A DNA stretch of 21,052 nucleotides from Sphacelaria rigidula (taxonomy: Eukaryota > Phaeophyceae > Sphacelariales): contig CAXNAA020000469.1 of the NCBI GenBank assembly GCA_964200075.2, positions 1 to 21,052 on the forward strand, given 5' to 3'. Of the stretch, positions 9,702 to 18,385 are shown one piece after another. The position numbers and the translations under genes were made by a program. Below the pieces are notes generated by a model. The model was not told the origin of the DNA. It ran no database searches and was given only the letters and a program-made list of their open reading frames with translations. Positions within the stretch are counted from its first letter, which is position 1, and every line of letters starts with the position of its first letter.

Positions 9702-9947
9702 ATGCTACGGTAGGGGGGCACTTTTTTCGCGAAATGTTGTCTGGTTCAGAGGCTCCTATCAATTCTAGACGCACAAGAATATTGGTCAGGACATCCCCGT
9801 TTGCAGATTCATTGGGGATATCCCCAGTACATGGGAATAGTAATCCTGGCGCGCCCTCGCACATTTTCATAAGTCGTGTTTTGCCTGAGATATAGGCCCC
9901 CAACAATTCTCACCTCAGAAAATATTTGGGTGCCCCTACCGTAGCAT
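9702..9947 (+). mobile_element. 246-bp TIR element (MITE-like), copy 1
   Basis: It begins ATGCTACGGTAGGGG(GG)CAC and ends GTGCCCCTACCGTAGCAT, so the ends are inverted copies of each other with a two-base length difference in the G-run. The interior matches the element at 18141-18385, read on the opposite strand, at roughly 80% identity, including a TTTTTTCGCGAA word next to the terminal repeat. There is no transposase; at 246 bp it is non-autonomous. The target duplication is not clear at this copy. Confidence 0.8.
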
Positions 9948-10914
9948 CCCTCTTCCATATGTTCCATCAAACGGATGGATCACGAAGATTTATCTGAACG
10001 TCACGTGTTAGTAGTGCGAACGCAATAAAACACGCACCATAGCCGCGTAAGGGTTGATATTTTTTTAGTTGGGAGTCGTAGATTATACGCCCACTAATAA
10101 CAGTTCCTTCCGTTGAACGGGCATTAGACGAGGGAGAAGACATCAACCGTCGGAGTATTCCTCTCATCAATGCGCCGTAGTACTCTGAGCAGGTTTCGTC
10201 CGATTAGACCTCTCATATACTGGCATACCCTCCTTCGATGAACACTTTGAAAGTCAATGTAAGGTACTAATCCGCCGTGATTCCGAAGAATGGCATGCCG
10301 ATGCTTGTGTGATTTCAGATTATACATCCGACGACTGACGTCGCAAGGTTAACATCGACAGGATTCGTACCCTAGGTCACGCGGTGATTTTTTTCAAGTG
10401 AAAGTGATGCCAATTACACGAATGGGTATTTCCCGCGCTAAATACCAGAGGATTCTGCAACATTGGAACGAAATCTTTTTTTGGAAACGAGCAAAAATAC
10501 AGAGTGATCGAGGTTATGCGAAATTGTTCCCTTCTAAGGCAGTGAGGAGGCTGGAGGGTCTCATGTGGTTAAAAAACCGAGCCCGGAGGTTGTGGAACCC
10601 TTGTAAAGGTGAGATGTTGGTCGCTTTTCACTGGACAACATTATATTATGCTCGGTCCTGAAATTTGTTTCCCCTCTGGCTCAAAATATCAAAATATACT
10701 GCCAAAAAAATGTTCGTGAGATGATGAACTGTTTTCTTTCAAAAACGGGGTCTTTTCGGTATTTACAGTACGCCGAAACGGTGGTACGCCGAAACGGTGG
10801 AATCGTCCGACACGACCGGCAACCTCCTGAAAGCCCGTGATCTGACGAGAATCTTGGCGCAATCATGTTTGAAATCGGTAACGCCTTCCATGACATCCAG
10901 CCGAAAATGCGCAA
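9948..10914. other. Intergenic stretch, no gene; contains a 16-bp tandem duplication
   Basis: No convincing coding region. At 10768-10799 the 16-mer GTACGCCGAAACGGTG occurs twice head to tail without mismatch. Minus-strand open frames here run into the adjacent 418-bp repeat and are unrecognised. Confidence 0.5.
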
Positions 10915-11332
10915 AACCTTTTGATTGTTTTCTTGTTTGGGCACATTTTCCCTCATAGCTCTGCACTGACCACGTCTGTTTGAAATATTTTTGCACCAAA
11001 GTTCCCGTCAGATTGCGGGCTTTCAGGGGGATATGACAGCCGATTCGGACGATTTGACCGTCTTGGTGTAAATCACGAAAAAAAAACGTTGCTCCCACAA
11101 CAAATATCCGTTCCTAATCTCACGAACGTGTTGTTTGTTCGGGATATTATATCAGAACATGCAACAAACAGCTTCTTTCGGATCATGTCGATAGGCTCCA
11201 TGTGCACTTTACCGTTGTGGTCTTTGGGGAAGTGCTAAGAACGATGAAAAAATTTAGCTTGGTTTCCGACGTTACTATCGGCAATAGTTGCAAGAGCCAC
11301 GAAGAAATTATCTTCGAAAATGACTTTGAACG
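10915..11332 (+). repeat. 418-bp dispersed repeat, copy 2
   Basis: Direct-orientation partner of 5722-6139. Its right end runs without a break into an imperfect inverted repeat (about 11270-11720), suggesting it is the left part of a larger element. Copy 1 would then be a truncated piece of that element. Confidence 0.9.
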
Positions 11333-11720
11333 ATAAAACGAGGTTCAACTCTAAAACAGTACTACTTTCCTATGGGCGATATCATGCACCACGACCTCCC
11401 TGAGACTATTTTTCGGGGTTTCTCGTCTTGCGTTTCCCCGACGGGTATGTATGAGAGTACCATTGACAGGGTATGTATGTGAAATCAGGGATGAGAAAAG
11501 GGACGCTTTTAGCCCGAGAATAGTGATTCCGCACACACCCCTTGGGGGAACTGAAGACGAGAAATCCCCTGACATAGTTTCAGGGAGGTCCGGAGGCATG
11601 AGGTGGTCTATATGAAAGTCTTTTGTAATGGCCTTGGGTCAGGGAAAACATTGTTTTGGTTGAACCTTATTTCATACAATGCTCAACTTCATTTTCGAAG
11701 ATAATCTCCTACAGAGGTTG
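11270..11720. repeat. Decayed inverted repeat (about 450 bp)
   Basis: The left arm holds ATTATCTTCGAAAATGA, GAGGTTCAACTCT, GACCTCCCTGAGACTAT and TTTCTCGTCTT. The right arm holds the reverse complements in mirrored order (AAGACGAGAAAT at about 11553, ATAGTTTCAGGGAGGTC at about 11574, GGTTGAACCT at about 11660, CATTTTCGAAGATAATC at about 11691). The arms are diverged, with several indels; the centre is near 11490. A related fragment lies at 18640-18720. It is probably an old foldback-type or MITE family. Confidence 0.65.
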
Positions 11721-13489
11721 TTTCGAGCATTTCGGGCTGTTGAATGTTCGAGATATGTTAACCCATTTCATGTCAGCGTAGGGCATTTACCATTTCGCAC
11801 AACTTTGAGCACCATATTTGTTCGTTTCAATAAAAAAACGTTCGCTCCCATGTTTGACTGAGGATGCTCTGTCAAATGTTCGTTTGTGGAATCGACATCA
11901 CCTTTTTCAAGTGAAAATGGACTGAAGAGCTCACACTCAATCATATCCTAGACACTCAACTTGGCGAGGAGATTGTTGTTCATTTGCGCCTCCTGAGAAG
12001 GAACTGCAGATGCTCCGTACCAGCATCGGCTCATGATATATGATTTCGGCGCCATAAATGATAGTAGCCTTCCTCAATGTCCATGGAAATAGACATCGTA
12101 ATTCTGACCGACAAGTGAAAGAAAAATATTGCCCAATGAACGTAAATAGTTTGAAATATCTACAACTGCTTAGGACCCTTCAGCGAGTCTACTGGGCAAG
12201 TATTACTGGTTGTTGTCACCGTTGAAAATGCCTTGAATGATATTCGATATTTTCGTGGTGGTGGTGGTAGTTGCTGGTGTCGAGGTGCAGGGACGATATA
12301 TACAGCATCATTGAAGGTTACAGGACATTCAAATTGGTCAGGGTCCTGATGTGCTTGAGAGGTGCGTTTTCTCGGCCAAGGTAGCCGTTATGAGTTATGA
12401 CTGTTGGATCTTAGGCTCTTGTATCTGAGCGAGCCCACCAAGCTTACTGCGCATATTCTCCTGCAAACATCAACAACTGTAGAGTAAAATCTAATAAAGC
12501 TATTCACCACGGTTTGGGGTTTAACTCCTGTAAGCGCTGCGGTTCTCGACAAGCCAGACATACGAGTGCGTGGTCATTCGGCCTAGCGGGTGTATTTTGT
12601 AACATTTTGTGTTTACTCCCGGCTTGATTCATCTACGTACTGAAAAGGTCTCGCGAATTGAGTCGAGTCGAGTTGATCCAATCAAGCGCGCGCACGAGAT
12701 CAGGCTGCGTGTGATTTGTTTTCTTTGGACGAGGTCGGATTGTGCCAGCGTTTGAGTTAGGAAACCCCTCTTTCGTGTAATTCTTGTCTGAAGGTATAGC
12801 TCGTCGTTCGTGTAAAAAATGCAGACAAACTAGGAAATGGTTGCTCGATCTGGGAATATACCTGTATATATAATATTTGCACTCACGTAGCACACGTTCG
12901 TACTGACGCACGTGCAGGAACCTCTGCGACAGGCTCAGCGTAGTCAGTCACTCATGACAACCGGTCACAACAACGAGGACGGACCATGCAGGCAACAAGA
13001 AACGATTTTCGCAATATCGTCGCATGCACATGCAGCGAGTGGTTCCATCACAAGAAAAACGATTCGCACTTCTTGGAAACACCATCCCTCTCCCTCTTGC
13101 CATTGACGCCTTTTTTACGAGGTTTGCTTAACCGCGAGCGCACACGTGCATACTCACGCCGTGTTGAAATTTTTTTGATCGTACATGAGTCGAAGAAACC
13201 CCCTGAAGGCTCATCATCGTTGCGTCGTGGCGTCCCATCTAGCTCTCGAAGACTTTCAAAATATGGTGAATATCATTCACGATAATGGATATTGCGAGAG
13301 AGTAAGTAATCACAACAGTATATTGATCATCACAGTCACAGTCATAGCCAGCCGTAATGATTGACTTCTTGTTCCTATTCATAATCATGATCATACTAAG
13401 AACGAAGACAGGAATAGGAACATTAAACAAAAACGAACACCACAATAAACAATCAAGAAAAGCCCAATAGAACGAACTCCGTCCTTAAA
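11721..13489. other. Intergenic stretch, no gene identified
   Basis: About 1.8 kb containing only short open frames and a small (GGT)n run near 12255. The last part is the presumed 3' UTR side of the minus-strand gene ending at 13490. The part just right of 11720 has weak inverted similarity to the interior of the 418-bp repeat (an A-run followed by ACGTTCGCTCCCA), perhaps the far end of the same old element. Confidence 0.45.
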
Positions 13490-13675
13490 TTACAAACCGA
13501 CGCGAGTGTTAACCCTCCCCGTCGAAATCATGTGGTTGGCGTCGATTGCCGCTATCCTTTGAGGGCCAATAGATCCGTCTCCCTGTGGCCTGGCCAAATT
13601 CACTCGCCCGTTCACTACCAGCAGCGGGTTAGGCTCCTCTAGCACGTCTTGAGCAACACTGATTCCATCTAGGTA
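13490..13675 (-). CDS. Last exon of a DRC2/CCDC65 (NYD-SP28)-like flagellar coiled-coil protein
   Basis: Minus-strand exon of 61 codons plus TAA (13492-13490). It begins after an acceptor GATGAGCAG and reads YLDGISVAQDVLEEPNPLLV then VNGR and a basic tail. The YLDGISV...NPLLVVN type C-terminus following a coiled coil is, from memory, characteristic of the nexin-dynein regulatory complex proteins DRC1/DRC2 (NYD-SP28 family) of motile cilia and flagella. I cannot confirm this by search. Phase 0 at its start matches the phase-0 end of the 18029-18112 exon, giving a smooth ...GIMKQ/YLDGISV... junction. An alternative acceptor with a stronger pyrimidine tract (TTTGTTTCTTTTTCAG, exon from 13751) would add about 25 residues but breaks the match and phase. 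Motile zoospores or gametes in a brown alga would need such a gene. Confidence 0.62.
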   Translation of the reverse strand, partial: YLDGISVAQDVLEEPNPLLVVNGRVNLARPQGDGSIGPQRIAAIDANHMISTGRVNTRVGL

Positions 13676-14028
13676 CTGCTCATCGCACCAGAGGGCCAGG
13701 GACGCAGAAGCAAAGGGGTGGAAGGGGTAACAAAGTCCGAGTGCTTGGTCACTGAAAAAGAAACAAAATCTGCTAGAAAGTGGGGATCGATGACAAATAT
13801 ATCCGGCATGCTTGATAGATCGGTAGGGTGGATGATGAGAGCCATGGCTCATTTCTATTCTGCAGTTTCAGACGGCAACAACTGAAGGCGGTGCATGTTA
13901 TTGCTTCTTGGGGGAAAAAGAGAGCTCAGCTGCTCAAGGAGGCCGGCGTTACGTTCCAACATGACAGTCATCTGGAAACGATGTTGGAACTTTTGTTAAT
14001 AGTCGAAAATGTCGTTATCATGATCAAT

Positions 14029-14860
14029 AACACGGGAACTTACAAATTGGGGATGGATCTTTTATTGGGGATGAGAATCCGGAGAATTAAAATCTTCGTA
14101 TCCACACCTAATCTTCGAAGTATGTTTTCATTTTTTCACCTACTGATAGCTATTGACAACTGCTACACGCCATAGAAATTTGGATTTCGATCACCGAAAT
14201 GTTGCGGTTCTAGGTGAAAAACCAATTTCGGAATCATTGTGGCATCCGTTTGGGCACTCAGAATTCCCAAAATGTTTTTTCACCTAGGACCCCAACATTT
14301 CGGTGATCGAGATCCTTGTATGGCGTGTAGTAGTTGTCAAAAGCTGTCAGTACGTGAAAATATGGAACAATATTTTGTAGAGCTCGGAAATGGTTTGTCT
14401 AACCATTCACCAGTTGAATGGTTACGCGTAGCGCCCTCATTCACCAGTTGAATGGTACATGATGGTTTGGTCATCGAGCGGCGCAGCCGCGAGCCAAAAA
14501 GCCTCCCCGGTAGAGGGGACCCCGTCGGAGGCGCCCCCAGAGGGCCCCGCCGTGCGGGAGGCACGTTTTTACACGATTTGGCTTCACGAGAGCTAAAAGG
14601 TACGTTCAATTTGGGGCAATTCTCAAGGGCTGTATGTAGCATACGTAGCCGGTAACGCTAAATAATGGCTTTAAACACTTATCCAAAATTTACATACAAC
14701 CATTACTATTATTACCATTATAATGTTAACGGCCAGTTATAACTGGTACCATTCCCGAGCTCTAATATTTCGAAGATTTGGTGTGGATACGAAGATTTCA
14801 ATCCCCCGGGTTTCTCATCCCGAATAAAAGATCCATCCCCAATTTGTAAGATCCCGTGTT
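14029..14860. mobile_element. Palindromic foldback element, copy A (interrupted by a nested MITE)
   Basis: The left arm (14029-about 14240) and right arm pair almost to the centre near 14248, where only a short unpaired region remains. The ends read AACACGGGA...TCCCGTGTT and are flanked by CAAT on both sides (14025-14028 and 14861-14864), a plausible 4-bp target duplication. Removing the nested insertion plus one of its 8-bp duplications (395 bp) restores symmetry to within 3 nt and an original length of about 437 bp. It shares arm sequence with the element at 16041-16483 (e.g. TAGCTATTGA-AACTGCTACACGCC and ACCGAAATGTTG). No coding capacity. Confidence 0.85.
14378..14764 (+). mobile_element. 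387-bp hAT-like MITE nested in the right arm of palindrome A
   Basis: 17-bp terminal inverted repeats (TAGAGCTCGGAAATGGT at the left; reverse complement TAGAGCTCGGGAATGGT at the right; 16/17 match). Flanks are 8-bp near-duplicates: ATATTTTG at 14370-14377 and ATATTTCG at 14765-14772. An 8-bp duplication and TIRs starting TAGAG are typical of the hAT superfamily. The interior has two direct copies of ATTCACCAGTTGAATGGT (14405-14422, 14439-14456), a GC-rich block (about 14475-14565) and an AT-rich right part. No transposase. Confidence 0.85.
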
Positions 14861-15261
14861 CAATGCCAACAGTTTCGGTTGGTTCACGTGAATGTTGTAT
14901 TTCAGTGTGTACCATAGATCAAGAATGCTGGTACTAGTCGGTAATAATGTGGGTTTTTCCACGTGGCATGTAGTAGTGATGGTGCAGTAGTGATGAGAAG
15001 TTGGTAGCTACCCGGCAAGTGTGGAGGCGCGTCTGTTCTGAGTGAGTCGCGGGTCCATGTATGTTTTGGGCCAGAAGCTTTGAGAGCTTACCCGGGTGTT
15101 TCCACCCAATCGCTTCGCTTCCTTCTCATTACACGATTCGGTGAAAGCGTTCAACTAGTGATTGTAGAGAGTAGTAATACAGGACGAGAGATCCTGTACA
15201 GCTCGAAGTTCTTTCTTTTTTCTAGCCACCAGAGCTTCGGGGCATTATAGTAAATGTATCC

Positions 15262-15553
15262 CGGTCAGCTCGGTGGCTCAGTTGGTGATCTGGAATCCCT
15301 CCGGCGGTTGAGTCGTGGGTTCGAATATGGAATTTTTCTCACACACTGCTCAACAGTGGAGAGCGATCATGTCGTGGGTACACAAAATTCGACTTTACGG
15401 TCGACGAGGGAAAGGGACTGCTGAACCCCTCTCGCGATCAAGAATAAAGACAAGCACTGCAGAAGGAATGTGTAGTACTAAAAACAAAGAAAAAACAAAA
15501 AGTCCTGGGTGGGACTTGCTCCTGTGTGACCCCGGCTGGTGCGCCCACATATA
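15262..15553 (+). mobile_element. tRNA-derived SINE (family 1)
   Basis: The head contains a polymerase III A-box TGGCTCAGTTGG (15274-15285) and a B-box-like GGTTCGAAT (15318-15326) at tRNA-like spacing, but no acceptor-stem pairing, so it is not a tRNA gene. The body (about 15402-15553) matches, in reverse orientation, 20902-21052, with similarity ending sharply after GCGCCCACATATA. That shared 3' end defines the element's terminus. It lies in the presumed intron of the DRC2-like gene, antisense to it. Confidence 0.72.
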
Positions 15554-16040
15554 ACAGGGTTTTCGTGAGATTGAGAGTAGAGGATACGATTGAGTGCGAG
15601 AAGCGATCAATTAGCGAATAAATCGCTTCAGTTCCTAAGTGACCCTCCACGAGGCCCGACACGATTGCTGTAGTGGCTTACCACCGAAGCCCTTGATATC
15701 CTCGAGTAGGATATAGACGTGTAGCTGTAAGCACACGCCAGTGACATGAGCAAAACAAAGCACGCGCAGAATGAAAACCTGTTCAAGCTACGCATAATAA
15801 AACCCACTCTCAATCAATGCTCTATCTCTCAATCTCACGAAAACGTTGTTATATATCGAAAGGTGTAGACCGACGTCCAGATTAAATGGGATGGCAACGC
15901 ACAGTACAGCTGTACACGCCCAATCGAACTGTGCTAGTTTATGTTTTTCACATTTGTTTTTGAGCGCTGAGCACAGCCTTCGTGTAACTCAAGTCAACTA
16001 TCTCGGTAGGGTGAAGGGTGAAGCCTAAGTCGGGTACACA

Positions 16041-16483
16041 CAGCTCATCATCGAAATTGAGGATGGAGCTTTTCATCGAGGATGAGAACCCGTAGAATTA
16101 AAATCCTCGTATCCGCACCAAATCTTCCACATGTATGGTTCCATTCCTTCTCCTGCTGGTAGCTATTGATAACTGCTACACGCCCTGCAAATTCGGATTT
16201 CGATAACCGAAATGTTGGGGTTCTAGATTAAGAAATAATTTTGGGGAATTTAGGTGATCCGATCGGATCGCCGAATCCCCCGAAATTGGTTTCTCATCTA
16301 GGACTCAAACATTTCGGTAGTCGAAATCCAAATTTGTAGGGCGTGTAGCAGTTATCAATAGCTACCAGTAGGTAAAGGAATGGAACCATAAATTTGGAAG
16401 ATTCGGATTGGATACGAAGATTTTAATCCTCCGGGTTCTCATCTTCAATGAAAAGCTCCATCCTCAATGTCGATGATCGTCTG
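16041..16483. mobile_element. Palindromic foldback element, copy B (443 bp, essentially loop-free)
   Basis: Near-perfect palindrome centred at 16262/16263, where GATCCGATCGGATC is a 14-bp perfect palindrome. The arms run outward through ACCGAAATGTT, TAGCTATTGATAACTGCTAC, GGTTCCATTCCTT, ATTAAAATC and GGATGGAGCTTTTCAT to CAG/CTG ends. Only scattered mismatches and one or two single-base indels were seen. It has the same size and arm content as the element at 14029-14860. No open frame of note and no clear target duplication. Confidence 0.87.
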
Positions 16484-17320
16484 TTGAAAGTTGAGCTCAT
16501 GATTCCCGACTAACGAGTCGTAGGCACGCACGTGTTTTCAGCAGTTGCGACATTTGTGTATCCTATACTGATGCGATTTTGATATCTGGTGACGTATTTA
16601 CTGATAACCATCAAGAAGGGGAAAATAATTAGGAAGGTGTGTCGAAAGAATACTTGTAAGTACAGGTTATTTTCACGGCCCATCGTATTTTCCTTTTGTT
16701 CTGTCTTACCTTGAATTCCTTCTGTGTTGACTTCGTGATACTTTTCGTACCTGACAACGGTGAAGGAGGCTTTCATGACACGTTGAGGGAATACTCAGTA
16801 ATTCATGTGTCGCTGGACACACTGCGATATTTAACCGAAAACAAAATTATGTAGATAACGTCAGGTGAGATCAAACGAAAATAAGTACGTACTTGAAGCA
16901 TCCGCCGGGAAGGGTCTGTCTGCCTGTTGAATAGACTGCATATCCGCATGTTGGGAAAATGACTTATCCGACATCGTGACCCCTATGCGGATGCTCGAAC
17001 GCCTTATCTAGGAGTGTTCGTCCGCTCGACATGATGTTACAAGCGGATATTCACACTTGAAATACCTGGAAAATGACTGGATATGTTATGCAGAAAAAAA
17101 AAGGAAATTGCAACGCCGCATTGCATTAGATTTTTGCGTCGTATAGTGTCTTACCGGTCAAGGACGATTCCGATCAGAAAAAAAAAACGAAAGGAGAACG
17201 ACTTTTTCGAATTGTAAAAAGTTCAATACAACAGGGCAGAAGGGAAGGGGGCGCGCGGGGGAGGGTTGCTAGAGTACATTATACCAACACAGAGATAATC
17301 AATCGAACAACCGTTGCCGC

Positions 17321-17612
17321 CGCGCCCCGGTGGTGTAACGGCGCTACTGTCGCCGCTAGGATGGAGAGAACGAGGGTTCGATTCCCGACATGTTGGCCTT
17401 TTTTCTTCGTAGTATCTGATTTCCACCGTGGAGAGCGTGAAAACGGACTGAGTTTGTTTCACGTGAGTTGATGCGGTGCGGGAGTGCTGATTCCAGCCGC
17501 GAGACCAAAATTCAAGGCGTGTACCGGGGAGAGATTGGTCGATCCCTTGAGACCACGGGCTCGTCCCGAGGAAGGGAAGGGGTGCAGAGTGCAACAAATA
17601 AAATAAAATAAA
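17321..17612 (+). mobile_element. tRNA-derived SINE (family 2) with A-rich tail
   Basis: A-box TGGTGTAACGG (17331-17341) and a perfect B-box GGTTCGATTCC (17375-17385) lie 44 nt apart, as in tRNAs. The bases that should close the acceptor stem (GCCCCGG and the 3' side) do not pair. A body of about 200 bp follows, then a tail built of AAATA units (about 17598-17630). Different head and body from the SINE at 15262. A fragment resembling the reverse complement of its 3' body lies at 18771-18830. Confidence 0.75.
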
Positions 17613-18028
17613 TATATAGAAATAAAACCAACAAATCAGACACTAGTGACCCGAATAATGATTTTCGAATTAGTTTTGAGTGAATGGTGATTTCATTTTC
17701 ACGTTTGTTCTCAGCAGTGATCATAAGTTGTTGTCCCCCCACGTATGTCGTCCTGTGTTCCCTCCAGGTGAATGATCTATGTTGTGAATTTTTGTGAGGG
17801 TGTTCGAGGACGCGCCTGGCGTCTGGCACACTACTCGGCGGGTAAAAAAAACTGGAGGATATCTTGCGCCAAGAATATAATATGTACTTGGACAGGAATA
17901 GAAGTACTAATTCATGGTATCCTAACGTGAAAGCGTTAGTTTTCGTACACAAGACGGTACGGGGTAGGGAAAAATGCCAGTGATGATGGATGATGACAGA
18001 AAATCATTGATTGTCAAAGGGAACTCGC

Positions 18029-18112
18029 CTGCTTCATGATGCCCTGCAGATCTCGATTCTCCGCCTGTAGCCGCTCCTGCTCGCGCTCTATCGCTAGTTT
18101 GTCCAGCAATGC
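18029..18112 (-). CDS. Penultimate exon (84 nt) of the DRC2-like coiled-coil gene
   Basis: The minus strand reads 28 codons, ALLDKLAIEREQERLQAENR then DLQGIMKQ. It is a charged, heptad-like coiled coil with no stop, bounded by an acceptor TTGTGAACAG (18113 side) and CAG/GCGAGT at 18029/18028. A GC donor with otherwise good consensus is a known minor class of U2 introns. The exon is phase 0 at its 3' end, as is the start of 13490-13675. Upstream exons would lie to the right, beyond 21052, behind an intron of at least 2.9 kb. The evidence is the coiled-coil reading plus the in-frame junction; the exon is short, so some risk of chance remains. Confidence 0.58.
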
Positions 18113-18140
18113 CTGTTCACAACGAATGGGCCCAGAGTGA

Positions 18141-18385
18141 TGCTACGGTAGGGGTGCACAAATATTTTCTGAGGTTGGAATTGTTAGCAGCCCTTTATCT
18201 CATGCAAAACACGACCTATGAAAATATGTGGAGGTACGCTAGGATTACCACTCCAACGTGCAGGGGATATCCCGAATGAATTTGCAAACGGGAATGCCCT
18301 GACCCATATTTTTGTGCATCCAGAAACGTTAGGAGCCCCTGGACTAGACATGACTTCGCGAAAAAAGTGCACCCCTACCGTAGCA
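18141..18385 (-). mobile_element. 245-bp TIR element (MITE-like), copy 2
   Basis: Perfect 19-bp terminal inverted repeats TGCTACGGTAGGGGTGCAC. The interior is about 80% identical to 9702-9947 on the opposite strand. A possible imperfect 6-bp target duplication is AGTGAT/AGTGCT if the element is taken to start at GCTACGG. Its left end is 28 bp from the acceptor of the 18029-18112 exon, so it supplies the sequence where a branch point would normally lie. Confidence 0.85.

Larger units (their letters stand above)
13676..18028 (-). other. 4353-bp intron of the DRC2-like gene, filled with mobile elements
   Basis: On the minus strand it starts with a GC donor (CAG/GCGAGT at 18028) and ends GATGAGCAG at 13676. 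It holds two ~440-bp palindromes (14029-14860 and 16041-16483), a hAT-like MITE (14378-14764) and two tRNA-derived SINEs (15262-15553, 17321-17612). No other exon is needed to join the two flanking exons in frame. The stretches 14865-15260, 15554-16040, 16484-17320 and 17613-18028 show nothing recognisable. Confidence 0.55.

Noticed and set aside
9584-9895. Open frame shared between the two copies of the 245-bp MITE
   Set aside because: Aligned residues are similar because the DNA is about 80% identical. Replacement changes are as common as silent ones by eye, and the element is too small for a transposase.
15262-15330. Possible tRNA genes at 15262 and 17321
   Set aside because: Both have A and B boxes but no pairing acceptor stem, and a non-tRNA body continues downstream; the first has a second copy of that body elsewhere. 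Called SINEs instead.
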